Shown piece after piece: positions 1-7,503 of a DNA stretch of 64,000 bases. Source of the stretch: Pseudomonas putida (lineage in GTDB: Bacteria > Pseudomonadota > Gammaproteobacteria > Pseudomonadales > Pseudomonadaceae); NCBI GenBank assembly GCA_041071465.1, contig CP163498.1:2012001-2076000 (forward strand). Direction: 5' to 3'. A program made the position numbers and the translations under genes. Position 1 is the stretch's first letter, and every line of letters begins with the position of its first letter. The notes under the pieces are model-generated. The model did not search any database and was not told the DNA's origin. It saw only the letters and a list, made by a program, of their open reading frames with translations.

Positions 1-119
1 TGAGGGTTGTGGCGCCATTACGCGCACCCAAGAAACCATCACGGAATCGTCCGATTCTCAGCAAGATCCTACTTCCCGACCAACCATTTCCTACGTTACC
101 GCCGATCCCGAGGATTTAT

Positions 120-320
120 CCTACACCCCGTGTCGACGCCCGTCTGATTGTCCGGGGAAGGCCTGCTCTCTAGGCTGACCGGGTCGCTGTCGGTTCAGCG
201 ATCGGGTGTGGAAACCCGGCAGGTAATCGGAACAGCTGTCGTCATGGCAGTTGCACGCGGGAGGCCGTATGGCCTGCCGGGGTTCCGATAGCCCGGCTTT
301 CCACCCCGCGTGCAGCCGCC
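120..320 (+). other. Highly self-complementary non-coding region before DUF3077 gene
   Basis: No credible gene lies in 1-372. The stretch is dense with inverted repeats. Arms at 210-223 and 273-286 match at 13 of 14 positions. Arms at 252-261 and 305-314 match perfectly over 10 bp, but their left arm lies inside the loop of the first pair, so the two stems form a pseudoknot or exclude each other. A third option pairs 204-214 with 298-307. Small hairpins lie at 185-200 and 263-274 (GGCC-GTAT-GGCC). This could be a structured 5' leader, an independent RNA or a DNA palindrome. I do not recognise a named family. Seen: the repeats. Inferred: that they act as RNA. Confidence 0.45.
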
Positions 321-372
321 ACCCTTCGCGTGGAAACGGATGGTGCCGGCCAACCTCTATCGGAGTTTGGCT

Positions 373-665
373 ATGAAAAAGATTGTTCCCGATCCACCCC
401 TCCCCAACACCACACAACGCCCTTTCAGCCGCTGCGATGCCGGCCATCCCCATTGTTCACCGTAAACCCCGGCGTCTCAGCCCACGACGCCCTGGTACAT
501 GTCGCCCAGTACCTGCGCGGTGCCTACGACTGTGGCTACAAAGCCCTGGAGCATCTGGATGAGACAGGCAAAAGCCTGTTCTGGAGCAACCTAAACTCAC
601 TCGAAATGGCAGAAGGGCTGGTTGAGGCACTGCTGGATGGGATTGAGTCACAGCCAATGAATTGA
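373..665 (+). pseudogene. DUF3077 family small protein, frameshifted as given
   Basis: The product would be a 97-residue Pseudomonas DUF3077-type protein of unknown function. The start is ATG 373 with GGAG 8 bases upstream; the N-terminus reads MKKIVPDPPLPNTTQRPF. That frame stops soon after a CCCC run at 448-451. The adjacent frame continues with the family body (PLFTVNPGVSAHDALVHV, then a mostly helical tail) to the stop at 665. One missing C in the run restores a continuous family-length protein. The break may be a sequencing error or a real mutation. The gene stands alone, between the structured region upstream and a REP pair downstream. The family call rests on my memory of related proteins. 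Confidence 0.7.
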
Positions 666-676
666 TGCCGCCTGTA

Positions 677-771
677 CCGGCCCTTTCGCGGGTGACCCCG
701 CTCCCACAGGATCACCACTGGTTCTGAAACTGTGCAGTACCTGTGGGAGCGGGTTCACCCGCGAAGAGGCC
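677..771. repeat. REP pair (P. putida type, class with GCTCCCACAGG)
   Basis: Two inverted copies of the P. putida REP unit lie at 677-710 and 740-771, facing each other across about 29 bases. They share the GCGGGT...CCGCTCCCACAGG core. They are intergenic, between the DUF3077 gene and the ycaC terminator. Confidence 0.85.
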
Positions 772-783
772 AGCACAGCAAAC

Positions 784-820
784 AAAAAAGGCCGGCCCCC
801 TATAGAGAGAGCCGGCCTTT
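784..820 (-). terminator. Rho-independent terminator of ycaC copy 1
   Basis: A 10-bp stem (AAAGGCCGGC at 787-796 with GCCGGCCTTT at 811-820) is followed, read on the minus strand, by a run of six T. It lies 20 bases beyond the ycaC stop. Confidence 0.85.
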
Positions 821-841
821 GCGCGCACTGCTATGGGTTGG

Positions 842-1471
842 TTACTTACCCGCAGTCAACGCGTTGTAGCTGGTCATCAAATTCCGATAATCCGGAATGT
901 GGTTGGAGCACAGCGCAGCCAGCCCTTCCACATCGTTGCGCCAGTCGCGGTGCAGCTCACAGGCCACGCCGAACCAGGTCATCAGCTGGGCGCCCGCCTG
1001 GCTCATGCGGTCATGAGCAGCATCGCGGGTCATTTCGTTGAAAGTACCGGAAGCATCAGTCACCACAAACACATCGAACTCTTCTTCCAGCGCCGACAGC
1101 GCCGGGAAGGCTACGCAGACCTCAGTCACCACACCGGCAATGATCAGCTGCTTCTTGCCGGTGGCCTTCACCGCCTTGACGAAGTCTTCGTTGTCCCAGG
1201 CGTTGATCTGGCCTGGGCGGGCGATGTACGGGGCATCCGGGAACAGGGCTTTCAGTTCTGGCACCAGCGGGCCGTTGGGGCCTTGCTCGAAGCTGGTGGT
1301 GAGGATGGTCGGCAGGTTGAAGAACTTGGCCAGGTCAGCCAGGGCCAGCACGTTGTTCTTGAACTTGTCCGGCTCGATGTCGCGCACCAGGGACAGCAGG
1401 CCAGCCTGGTGGTCCACCAGCAGCACGGCGGCGTCGTCTTTGTTCAGGCGGTTGTAGGTGAATTTGCTCAT
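842..1471 (-). CDS. Isochorismatase-family cysteine hydrolase, YcaC type (copy 1)
   Basis: The 209-residue cytosolic protein is nearly the length of E. coli YcaC (208) and very close to it throughout. The family is cysteine hydrolases of the isochorismatase/nicotinamidase fold; the physiological substrate of YcaC is unknown. Visible catalytic positions are Asp20 in LLVDHQAG and Cys119 in GVVTEVCVAFP. The start at 1471 has TTAGGAG upstream at good spacing. A second copy at 5168-5797 differs at only about 12 residues. The gene is divergent from the LysR gene at 1607 and shares with it a promoter region that is repeated upstream of copy 2, so LysR control is likely. It ends in a clear terminator. 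Confidence 0.93.
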   Translation of the reverse strand: MSKFTYNRLNKDDAAVLLVDHQAGLLSLVRDIEPDKFKNNVLALADLAKFFNLPTILTTSFEQGPNGPLVPELKALFPDAPYIARPGQINAWDNEDFVKAVKATGKKQLIIAGVVTEVCVAFPALSALEEEFDVFVVTDASGTFNEMTRDAAHDRMSQAGAQLMTWFGVACELHRDWRNDVEGLAALCSNHIPDYRNLMTSYNALTAGK

Positions 1472-1510
1472 GGTCTGTGCTCCTAAGGGTTATGAATTTT
1501 TCAGCAATTC

Positions 1511-1604
1511 GGGGTGTTTCGCGTTGATGGGCACAGATTAAAATCATCACCTTCACGGCGGTAGACTGCGAAAAATGCCTTTAGCGTTCCATTTGGAGAA
1601 CGAT
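1511..1604. promoter_or_regulatory. Divergent ycaC/LysR control region with inverted-repeat operator
   Basis: The ycaC-LysR gap holds a block GGGGTGTTTCGCGTTGATG (1511-1529) and an inverted repeat, CGTTC...GAACG, within 1583-1604. Both recur at matching spacing upstream of ycaC copy 2 (5834-5852 and 5906-5927). The operator copy here contains the LysR gene's own ribosome-binding site (GGAG, 1595-1598) and ends two bases before its TTG start, which suggests autorepression. The repeats are seen; their role is inferred. Confidence 0.55.
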
Positions 1605-1606
1605 CA

Positions 1607-2518
1607 TTGGAAGACCTCAACTCCCTCTACTACTTCACCCAAGTCGTTGAGCACGGTGGCTTCGCCCCAGCCGGCCGGGCGCTGGACATGCCCAAGTCAA
1701 AGCTCAGCCGGCGCATCGCCGACCTTGAAGACCGCCTGGGCGTGCGCTTGCTGCACCGCACCAGCCGGCACTGCTCACTGACCGAGATCGGCCAGGCCTA
1801 CTACAACCGCTGCCTGGCCATGCGCGTAGAGGCCGAGGGCGCGGCAGAGATCATCGAGCGCAACCGCAGCGAACCACGCGGGCTGGTGCGCATCAGTTGC
1901 CCGACTACCCTGCTCAATTCCTGGGTTGGGCCGATGCTGACCCGCTACATGCTCAAGTACCCGCAGGTGGAGTTGTTCATCGAAAGTACCAACCGCCGTG
2001 TCGACCTGTTGCACGAGGGCTTCGACATTGCCCTGCGGGTGCGCTTTCCGCCGCTGGAGAACACCGACATGGTGATGAAGGTGCTGAGCAACAGCACCCA
2101 GTGCCTGGTCGGCCAGCCGCAATACCTGGAGCAATTGCCCAAAGGTTTCGACCCACAGCTGCTCGGCACGCTACCGAGCGTGCACTGGGGCAGTGCCCAG
2201 CGTGAGTACCAGTGGGAGCTGTTTCAGGGTGAGGGCAACAGCCGCAGCATCGTCATCCCGCATAAGCCGCGCATGGTGACTGACGATCTGTTCGCGTTGC
2301 GCCACTTCGTGGTGGCAGGCGTGGGGATTGCCCACTTGCCGCGAGTGGCGGTGCGTGAAGACCTGGCGGCAGGGCGGCTGGTAGAGCTGCTGCCTGAGTG
2401 GCACCCGCGTTGCGGGATCGTGCATGCGATCTTCCCGTCGCGGCGCGGGTTGCTGCCGTCGGTGCGAGCGTTGATCGATCATCTGGCTGAGGAATTTGCC
2501 ATCAGCGACATGGCTTGA
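1607..2518 (+). CDS. LysR-family transcriptional regulator
   Basis: The 303-residue protein has the usual LysR layout: an N-terminal winged helix-turn-helix (about 1-60, with FAPAGRALDMPKSKLSRRI as recognition region) and a substrate-binding-like effector domain (about 90-295). The start is TTG at 1607, chosen because GGAG lies 8 bases upstream and the protein then begins MEDLNSLYYF, typical of the CrgA/AaeR-like subgroup. It is divergent from ycaC copy 1, which is its likely target together with copy 2, because both promoters share the same inverted repeat. It converges on the amidohydrolase with a shared terminator. The effector is unknown. Confidence 0.9.
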   Translation: MEDLNSLYYFTQVVEHGGFAPAGRALDMPKSKLSRRIADLEDRLGVRLLHRTSRHCSLTEIGQAYYNRCLAMRVEAEGAAEIIERNRSEPRGLVRISCPTTLLNSWVGPMLTRYMLKYPQVELFIESTNRRVDLLHEGFDIALRVRFPPLENTDMVMKVLSNSTQCLVGQPQYLEQLPKGFDPQLLGTLPSVHWGSAQREYQWELFQGEGNSRSIVIPHKPRMVTDDLFALRHFVVAGVGIAHLPRVAVREDLAAGRLVELLPEWHPRCGIVHAIFPSRRGLLPSVRALIDHLAEEFAISDMA

Positions 2519-2551
2519 GCACCGGCGAAAGCGCCAGCAGTGAAAGAACAG

Positions 2552-2580
2552 AAAAGGGGGCCAAAACTGGCCCCCTTTTC
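2552..2580. terminator. Bidirectional terminator between LysR and amidohydrolase
   Basis: A 12-bp stem (AAAAGGGGGCCA, 2552-2563, with TGGCCCCCTTTT) has A and T runs on both sides, so it can serve both convergent genes. Confidence 0.85.
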
Positions 2581-2593
2581 ACATCAGTTCAGC

Positions 2594-4576
2594 TTAGAAA
2601 GCAAAGCATGAACAACCCAGCGCACCCCAGAAGCCCTGGAAGTCATTCACCGGTACGCTCGAATGCCGCGCTTTCTCATGGCTGTGCGCATGCACCCCGC
2701 ATGGCCCGCTGCACTGGTGCACGGCGGCGGCCAACGATGGCGTACCGACGCGCCAGTGCCCCGGCACCTTGACCACCGGCGACCATTCCGGCAACACAGG
2801 CACCTGCGGCGGGCCCAGTTTGTCGAACTCACCTGCGCCGTACACCACCTTGCCATCGACGATCGTCAGCACCGACTCGATGCCCTTGATCGCCTCTTCA
2901 TCGACGCTGAAGAAGTCCAGCGACAACGCCGCCAGGTCGGCCAACTGGCCCACTTTGATCTGGCCCTTCTTGCCCTGTTCGCTGGAAAACCAGGCACTGC
3001 CCTGGGTAAACAGCTGCAGCGCGGTATCGCGGCTCAGGCCTTCCGGGTACAGCGCCATGCCGCCAACGGTCTTGCCGCTGACCAGCCAGTACAGCGAGGT
3101 CCACGGGTTGTAGCTGGACACACGGGTGGCGTCGGTACCAGCGCCCACCGGCACGCCCATGTCGAGCATGCGCTTGATTGGCGGGGTCTGCTCAGCCGCC
3201 TTGGCGCCGTAGCGATCGACGAAATATTCACCCTGGAAGGCCATGCGGTCCTGGACGGCGATACCACCGCCCAAGGCGCGCACGCGCTCGATGTTCTGCG
3301 GGGTGATGGTTTCGGCGTGGTCGAAGAACCACGGCAGGCCGTTGAACGGGATGTCGCGGTTGACCTTCTCGAACACGTCGAGCATCCGCGTGATCGATTC
3401 GTTGTAGGTGGCGTGCAAGCGGAATGGCCAGCGTTGCTCGACCAGGTGGCGCACCACCGGCTCCAGCTCTTCCTCCATGGTCTGTGGCAGGTCCGGGCGC
3501 GGCTCGAGGAAGTCTTCGAAGTCGGCGGCCGAGAACACCAGCATTTCACCGGCGCCGTTATGGCGCAGGAAGTCGGTGCCGCTGTGCAGCTTGACGCTGG
3601 CGGTCCACTTCTTGAAGTCGTCCAGTTCTTCCTTGGGCTTCTGGGTGAACAGGTTGTAGGCAATGCGCACGGTCAGCTGGTTGTTGTCGGCCAGCTCCTG
3701 GATCACCGAGTAGTCGTCGGGGAAGTTCTGGTAGCCGCCACCGGCGTCGATGGCACTGGTCAGGCCCAGGCGGTTGAGTTCGCGCATGAACTGGCGGGTG
3801 GAGTTGACCTGGTACTCCAGTGGCAGCTTCGGCCCCTTGGCCAGCGTGGCGTAGAGGATCATTGCGTTGGGGCGGGCGATCAGCATGCCGGTCGGGTTGC
3901 CGAACTTGTCCCGCTGGATTTCACCACCCGGCGGGTTCGGCGTGTCCTTGGAGTAGCCAACAGCCTTGAGTGCCGCGCGGTTGAGCAGTGCGCGGTCGTA
4001 AAGGTGCAGCAGGAACACCGGGGTGTCGGGCGCGGCCTGGTTGATCTCTTCCAGGGTCGGCATGCGTTTCTCGGCGAACTGGAATTCGTTCCAGCCACCG
4101 ACCACACGCACCCACTGCGGCGTAGGCGTGCGTGCGGCCTGGTCCTTGAGCATGCGCAAGGCATCAGCCACCGACGGCACGCCTTCCCAGCGCAACTCCA
4201 GGTTGTAGTTCAGGCCGCCGCGGATCAAGTGCAGGTGCGAGTCGTTCAGGCCTGGGATCACCGTGCGCTGTTTGAGGTCGATGATTTGCGTGGCTGCCCC
4301 CTTGTGGGCCATGGCCTCGGCATCGTTGCCCACGGCGACGAAGCGGCCATCCTTGATGGCGACAGCAGTCGCGGTAGGTTTTTCACGGTCAACGGTGTGT
4401 AGTTTGCCGTTGAACAGAATCAGGTCGGCGGACATGGAACCTCCTTGGCTGGATGCGTGAGCTGAACCGGCTTGGCCGGTGAAGGGCAATGCGGACCAGA
4501 GCGCGCCGGCGGCACCGAGCACGGTGCTGGTGGCGAGGAACTGGCGACGGGTCTTGTCGTTGCGGTCCTGGGACAT
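2594..4576 (-). CDS. Tat-exported amidohydrolase (YtcJ/AepA-like)
   Basis: The 660-residue protein belongs to the metal-dependent amidohydrolase superfamily, YtcJ-like branch; its substrate is unknown. The start at 4576 is preferred over an in-frame ATG 12 codons earlier because it has a GGAG site and gives an N-terminus with a twin-arginine motif (TRRQFLA, residues 9-15) and a hydrophobic stretch ending near AHA, so export by Tat is likely. The body shows an ADLILFNGKLHTVD opening strand, the metal-binding NDSHLHL motif, a HAET motif and GAGTDATR near the last metal ligand. The C-terminal 45 residues are unusually rich in Cys and His (QCSGPCGVHAHSHEK, GCSCFAF). It is downstream of the membrane protein and ycaC copy 2 on the same strand, perhaps in one transcript. 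Confidence 0.85.
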   Translation of the reverse strand: MSQDRNDKTRRQFLATSTVLGAAGALWSALPFTGQAGSAHASSQGGSMSADLILFNGKLHTVDREKPTATAVAIKDGRFVAVGNDAEAMAHKGAATQIIDLKQRTVIPGLNDSHLHLIRGGLNYNLELRWEGVPSVADALRMLKDQAARTPTPQWVRVVGGWNEFQFAEKRMPTLEEINQAAPDTPVFLLHLYDRALLNRAALKAVGYSKDTPNPPGGEIQRDKFGNPTGMLIARPNAMILYATLAKGPKLPLEYQVNSTRQFMRELNRLGLTSAIDAGGGYQNFPDDYSVIQELADNNQLTVRIAYNLFTQKPKEELDDFKKWTASVKLHSGTDFLRHNGAGEMLVFSAADFEDFLEPRPDLPQTMEEELEPVVRHLVEQRWPFRLHATYNESITRMLDVFEKVNRDIPFNGLPWFFDHAETITPQNIERVRALGGGIAVQDRMAFQGEYFVDRYGAKAAEQTPPIKRMLDMGVPVGAGTDATRVSSYNPWTSLYWLVSGKTVGGMALYPEGLSRDTALQLFTQGSAWFSSEQGKKGQIKVGQLADLAALSLDFFSVDEEAIKGIESVLTIVDGKVVYGAGEFDKLGPPQVPVLPEWSPVVKVPGHWRVGTPSLAAAVHQCSGPCGVHAHSHEKARHSSVPVNDFQGFWGALGCSCFAF

Positions 4577-4742
4577 GATGTTCTCCGTCTCTGGGTGCGG
4601 TGGCAGGCGCAACTGTGGAGCATGCCGGTTGGTGCTGGGTCAGGGCCTGGATGGCTGTGCGATGGGTTGTAGAAGGTTAGCCCTGATCAAATTTTGTGCC
4701 GCCAAGGCTGCCCATTCGAGGTCAAGCCCGAGACGGCGCGGC

Positions 4743-5051
4743 TCACCCACGCAGCCAATTGGCGCAGCGGCGGGTTACCCAAGGCATGATGTAGAACACC
4801 ACGGGCAGGATGACGAACAGGTTCACGACCAGGTTGCCGGTGATCGGGCCGCCCAACTGCGGGAAGCGTGCGAACAGCGGCGCCAGCAGTTGCGGAATGA
4901 CCATGGTCATCGGGCAGATCACCAGGTAGGTCAGCAGCGCCTGCTTCCAGCGCGGCGGTTGAGCTACCGTGGCGCCCGTTGGGCTACCGAGCACCTTGTG
5001 TTGCAGGCATACGGTCACCACTTCGCGGTTGTCTTGGAGTGCGGTGTTCAT
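4743..5051 (-). CDS. Small membrane protein of unknown function
   Basis: The 102-residue protein has a polar N-terminus (about 1-35) and two predicted membrane segments (about 38-60 and 70-92), ending in a basic tail (TRRCANWLRG). The start at 5051 is chosen over one ten codons upstream because AAGGA lies 6 bases before it. The membrane part resembles the C-terminal membrane tail of some proteins with an antibiotic-biosynthesis-monooxygenase domain, but that domain is absent. It lies between ycaC copy 2 (117 bases upstream) and the amidohydrolase (166 bases downstream) on the same strand, so joint expression is possible. No function can be assigned. Confidence 0.65.
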   Translation of the reverse strand: MNTALQDNREVVTVCLQHKVLGSPTGATVAQPPRWKQALLTYLVICPMTMVIPQLLAPLFARFPQLGGPITGNLVVNLFVILPVVFYIMPWVTRRCANWLRG

Positions 5052-5132
5052 CGGCGTTCCTTGGGATGAGCTTGCCCGCATCCACTGTGCAACGGCGGAC
5101 GGGCGGTGGATTGGATGGGTATGCAGCCCTGG

Positions 5133-5157
5133 CCGGGCACCGCCTGGGGGTGCCCGG
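5133..5157. repeat. GC-rich hairpin downstream of ycaC copy 2
   Basis: A 9-bp perfect stem (CCGGGCACC with GGTGCCCGG) lies 10 bases past the ycaC stop. There is no T run on the minus strand, so it is at most a weak attenuator or an RNA-stabilising hairpin. Confidence 0.4.
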
Positions 5158-5167
5158 AAAGGTTGGC

Positions 5168-5797
5168 TTACTTGCCGGCGTTGAAGGCGTTGTAGCTAGT
5201 CATCAGGTTGCGGTAGTCCGGGATGTGGTTGGAGCACAGCGCGGCCAGGCCTTCGATGTCGTTGCGCCAGTCGCGGTGCAGCTCACAGGCCACGCCGAAC
5301 CAGGTCATCAGCTGCGCACCGGCCCGGCTCATGCGGTCATGGGCGGCGTCACGGGTCATGGCGTTGAAGGTCCCGGAGGCATCGGTCACCACGAACACTT
5401 CGAACTCTTCCTCCAGTGCCGCCAGGGCCGGGAAGGCAACACACACTTCGGTCACGACGCCGGCGATGATCAGCTGCTTCTTGCCGGTGGCCTTCACGGC
5501 CTTGACGAAGTCTTCGTTGTCCCAGGCGTTGATCTGGCCTGGGCGGGCGATGTATGGGGCGTCCGGGAACAGCGCTTTGAGCTCCGGCACCAGCGGGCCG
5601 TTGGGGCCTTGCTCGAAGCTGGTGGTGAGGATGGTCGGCAGATTGAAGAACTTGGCCAGGTCGGCCAGGGCCAGCACGTTGTTCTTGAACGCGTCCGGCT
5701 CGATGTCGCGGACCAGGGACAGCAGGCCAGCCTGATGGTCGACCAGCAGTACGGCGGCGTCGCCTTTGTTCAGGCGGTTGTATTTGAAGTGAGTCAT
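5168..5797 (-). CDS. Isochorismatase-family cysteine hydrolase, YcaC type (copy 2)
   Basis: The 209-residue protein is about 94% identical to the YcaC protein at 842-1471, with Asp20 and Cys119 conserved. Differences are mostly near the N-terminus (MTHFKYNRLNKGD) plus scattered surface-type changes. DNA identity is also high, including a stretch of more than 50 identical bases, so the pair is a recent duplication or is kept alike by gene conversion. The start at 5797 has CAGGAGCTGCCACC upstream. Its promoter region repeats that of copy 1 but has no LysR gene beside it; mscS lies there instead. It probably leads a transcript with the membrane protein and amidohydrolase. Confidence 0.92.
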   Translation of the reverse strand: MTHFKYNRLNKGDAAVLLVDHQAGLLSLVRDIEPDAFKNNVLALADLAKFFNLPTILTTSFEQGPNGPLVPELKALFPDAPYIARPGQINAWDNEDFVKAVKATGKKQLIIAGVVTEVCVAFPALAALEEEFEVFVVTDASGTFNAMTRDAAHDRMSRAGAQLMTWFGVACELHRDWRNDIEGLAALCSNHIPDYRNLMTSYNAFNAGK

Positions 5798-5833
5798 GGT
5801 GGCAGCTCCTGATGGTTTTGATTTTCAGTAAGT

Positions 5834-5927
5834 GGGGTGTTTCGCGTTGATGTTTGAAGATTAAAACCAGGACCTTTGGAGCGGTAGATGGTGGTTTTTG
5901 GCTTGAGCGTTCTGTTTTAGGAACGAT
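5834..5927. promoter_or_regulatory. Duplicated ycaC control region and operator (copy 2)
   Basis: GGGGTGTTTCGCGTTGATG at 5834-5852 is identical to 1511-1529. The inverted repeat at 5906-5927 matches 1583-1604 at 17 of 22 bases with both CGTTC/GAACG arms intact. Distance from each ycaC start is 112 and 109 bases. The similarity stops at about the place where the LysR start codon would be. Confidence 0.55.
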
Positions 5928-6029
5928 AGATTGGCGTTGGTTTTGCTGGCCTCTTCGCGGGCTGCCATTGCCTGCCCTGCAAACCTGCTCTATTACTACC
6001 CACAGCCCTCCCCTCACCCCGAGACCACC

Positions 6030-7457
6030 ATGCTGGCGTTCATCCAGTCATCCCCGTTGTTGCTCGGTACCGCCCTGATCCTGCTCGACCTCGTGCTCTG
6101 GCAAGCCATCCCCATGCAGCGCCGAGCCTGGCGCATCGGTACGCGGCTGGTGATATTCCTGCTGTTCAGCTCAGTGCTGGTGGCCGCCGGCATGAGCCCG
6201 TTGCAACCACCGCCCTGGCCCGACGATGTCTCGCGCAACCTGATGGCCACGGTGCTGGCGATCGGCTGGTGGCTGTTTGGCGCACGCACGGTGACCGTGG
6301 TGTTCGGCCTGTTGCTGGTAGCCCGTGGCAGCCATGGCGGGCGGTTGCTGCAGGATGTGCTGGGGGCGTTGATCTTCCTGGCCGCCGTGGTGGCTGCCGC
6401 AGGCTATGTGATGCAGCTGCCGGTGAAGGGCCTGCTGGCCACCTCCGGGGTGATGGCCATCGTCATTGGCCTGGCGTTGCAGAGCACCCTGGCCGACGTG
6501 TTCAGCGGCATCGTGCTGAACACCACGCGGCCCTACCAGATCGGCGATTCCATCTCTATCGACGGCACCGAAGGCAAGGTGCTGGACATCGACTGGCGCG
6601 CCACCCGCTTGCTCACCGGCAGCGGCAGTTTGGCGGTGATCCCCAACTCGGTGGCGGCCAAGGCACGGCTGCTCAACCACAGCCGCCCGGCCGATGTGCA
6701 TGGGGTCACGATCAGCGTGGTGGTGCCGGCCAAGGTGCGCCCCAAGCGGGTGTTCGACGCGCTGGAAAAGGCCTTGCAAGGCGTCAGTGCCATTCTTGCC
6801 ACCCCAAAACCGAAAGTAACGGTGAAGGCCTCGACGCTGGAGTCAGTGGAGTACGAGGCCAGTGGCTTCGTGGCCGATATGGGCGCCAAGGGTGACGCGC
6901 GCAACCAGCTGTTCGACCTGGCGCACCGGCATCTGGAAGCCAGCGGAGTGATGTGGAACGTCGACCTGGCCGTGCCGCCGCGCAGCCGCCAGCGCGAAGT
7001 GCTGGACGAGGTCCGCGTGTTCCGCTCGCTGAGCGATGAAGAGCGAGACGCCTTGAGCCAGCGCATGACCGCAGTGGAGTACCTGCCGGACCAGGTGATC
7101 CTGGGGGTTGGCGAGCATTCAGATCATTTGCTGGTGATTGGCAGCGGGGTGGTATCGGCGTCGGTGCGCGATGGCGACAAACTGCTGGAAGCCGGGCGCA
7201 TGGGGCCGGGTGAAGTGCTGGGGATCGAGGGCATCATCGACGAAGACGATTCGCTGGCCGAGTTCCGCACGCTGACCAGCTGCGTGCTGTACCGCATCGA
7301 CAAGGAACAGGTGAAGAGCTGCCTGCAGCAGCGTGGCGAAGTGCAGACGGCGTTGAGCAAGTTGCAGCGGTTTCGGCGGCAGAACCGCGAGTCGTTGTTG
7401 CTGCAGAAGCCGGCCCTGATCAAGAAAGGCGGCTTCCTCAGCTGGTTACACAAGTAA
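6030..7457 (+). CDS. MscS-family channel with C-terminal cyclic-nucleotide-type domain
   Basis: The 475-residue inner-membrane protein begins with about four membrane segments (to about residue 150), followed by the MscS pore helix and beta domain (around GVMAIVIGLALQSTLADVFS and the NTTRPYQIGD segment). The last 130 residues (from EVRVFRSLSDEERDAL) look like a cNMP-binding/CAP_ED domain. This architecture is that of bacterial cyclic-nucleotide-regulated MscS-like channels rather than plain MscS. The start is ATG 6030, where the hydrophobic N-terminus begins; an in-frame TTG at 5931 would add 33 unlikely residues. The ribosome-binding site is weak. It is convergent with amaA across a REP palindrome. 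Confidence 0.88.
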   Translation: MLAFIQSSPLLLGTALILLDLVLWQAIPMQRRAWRIGTRLVIFLLFSSVLVAAGMSPLQPPPWPDDVSRNLMATVLAIGWWLFGARTVTVVFGLLLVARGSHGGRLLQDVLGALIFLAAVVAAAGYVMQLPVKGLLATSGVMAIVIGLALQSTLADVFSGIVLNTTRPYQIGDSISIDGTEGKVLDIDWRATRLLTGSGSLAVIPNSVAAKARLLNHSRPADVHGVTISVVVPAKVRPKRVFDALEKALQGVSAILATPKPKVTVKASTLESVEYEASGFVADMGAKGDARNQLFDLAHRHLEASGVMWNVDLAVPPRSRQREVLDEVRVFRSLSDEERDALSQRMTAVEYLPDQVILGVGEHSDHLLVIGSGVVSASVRDGDKLLEAGRMGPGEVLGIEGIIDEDDSLAEFRTLTSCVLYRIDKEQVKSCLQQRGEVQTALSKLQRFRRQNRESLLLQKPALIKKGGFLSWLHK

Positions 7458-7466
7458 GCCGGTACT

Positions 7467-7498
7467 GGCCTCTTCGCGGGTTCACCCGCGAAGAGGCC
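7467..7498. repeat. REP palindrome (single, perfect)
   Basis: A 32-bp perfect palindrome with 15-bp arms and a TC centre (GGCCTCTTCGCGGGT arm) sits between the convergent mscS and amaA stops, where it may also slow transcription. Confidence 0.85.
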
Positions 7499-7503
7499 AA
7501 TGC

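Noticed and set aside
2663..4402. 579-codon open frame antisense to the amidohydrolase
   Set aside because: It is a GC-rich third-position shadow with low-complexity His/Arg/Gln composition, no ribosome-binding site and no recognisable fold.
5931..6029. Longer MscS start at TTG 5931
   Set aside because: The extra 33 residues are unlike any MscS N-terminus and the TTG coincides with the vestigial LysR start region of the duplicated promoter.
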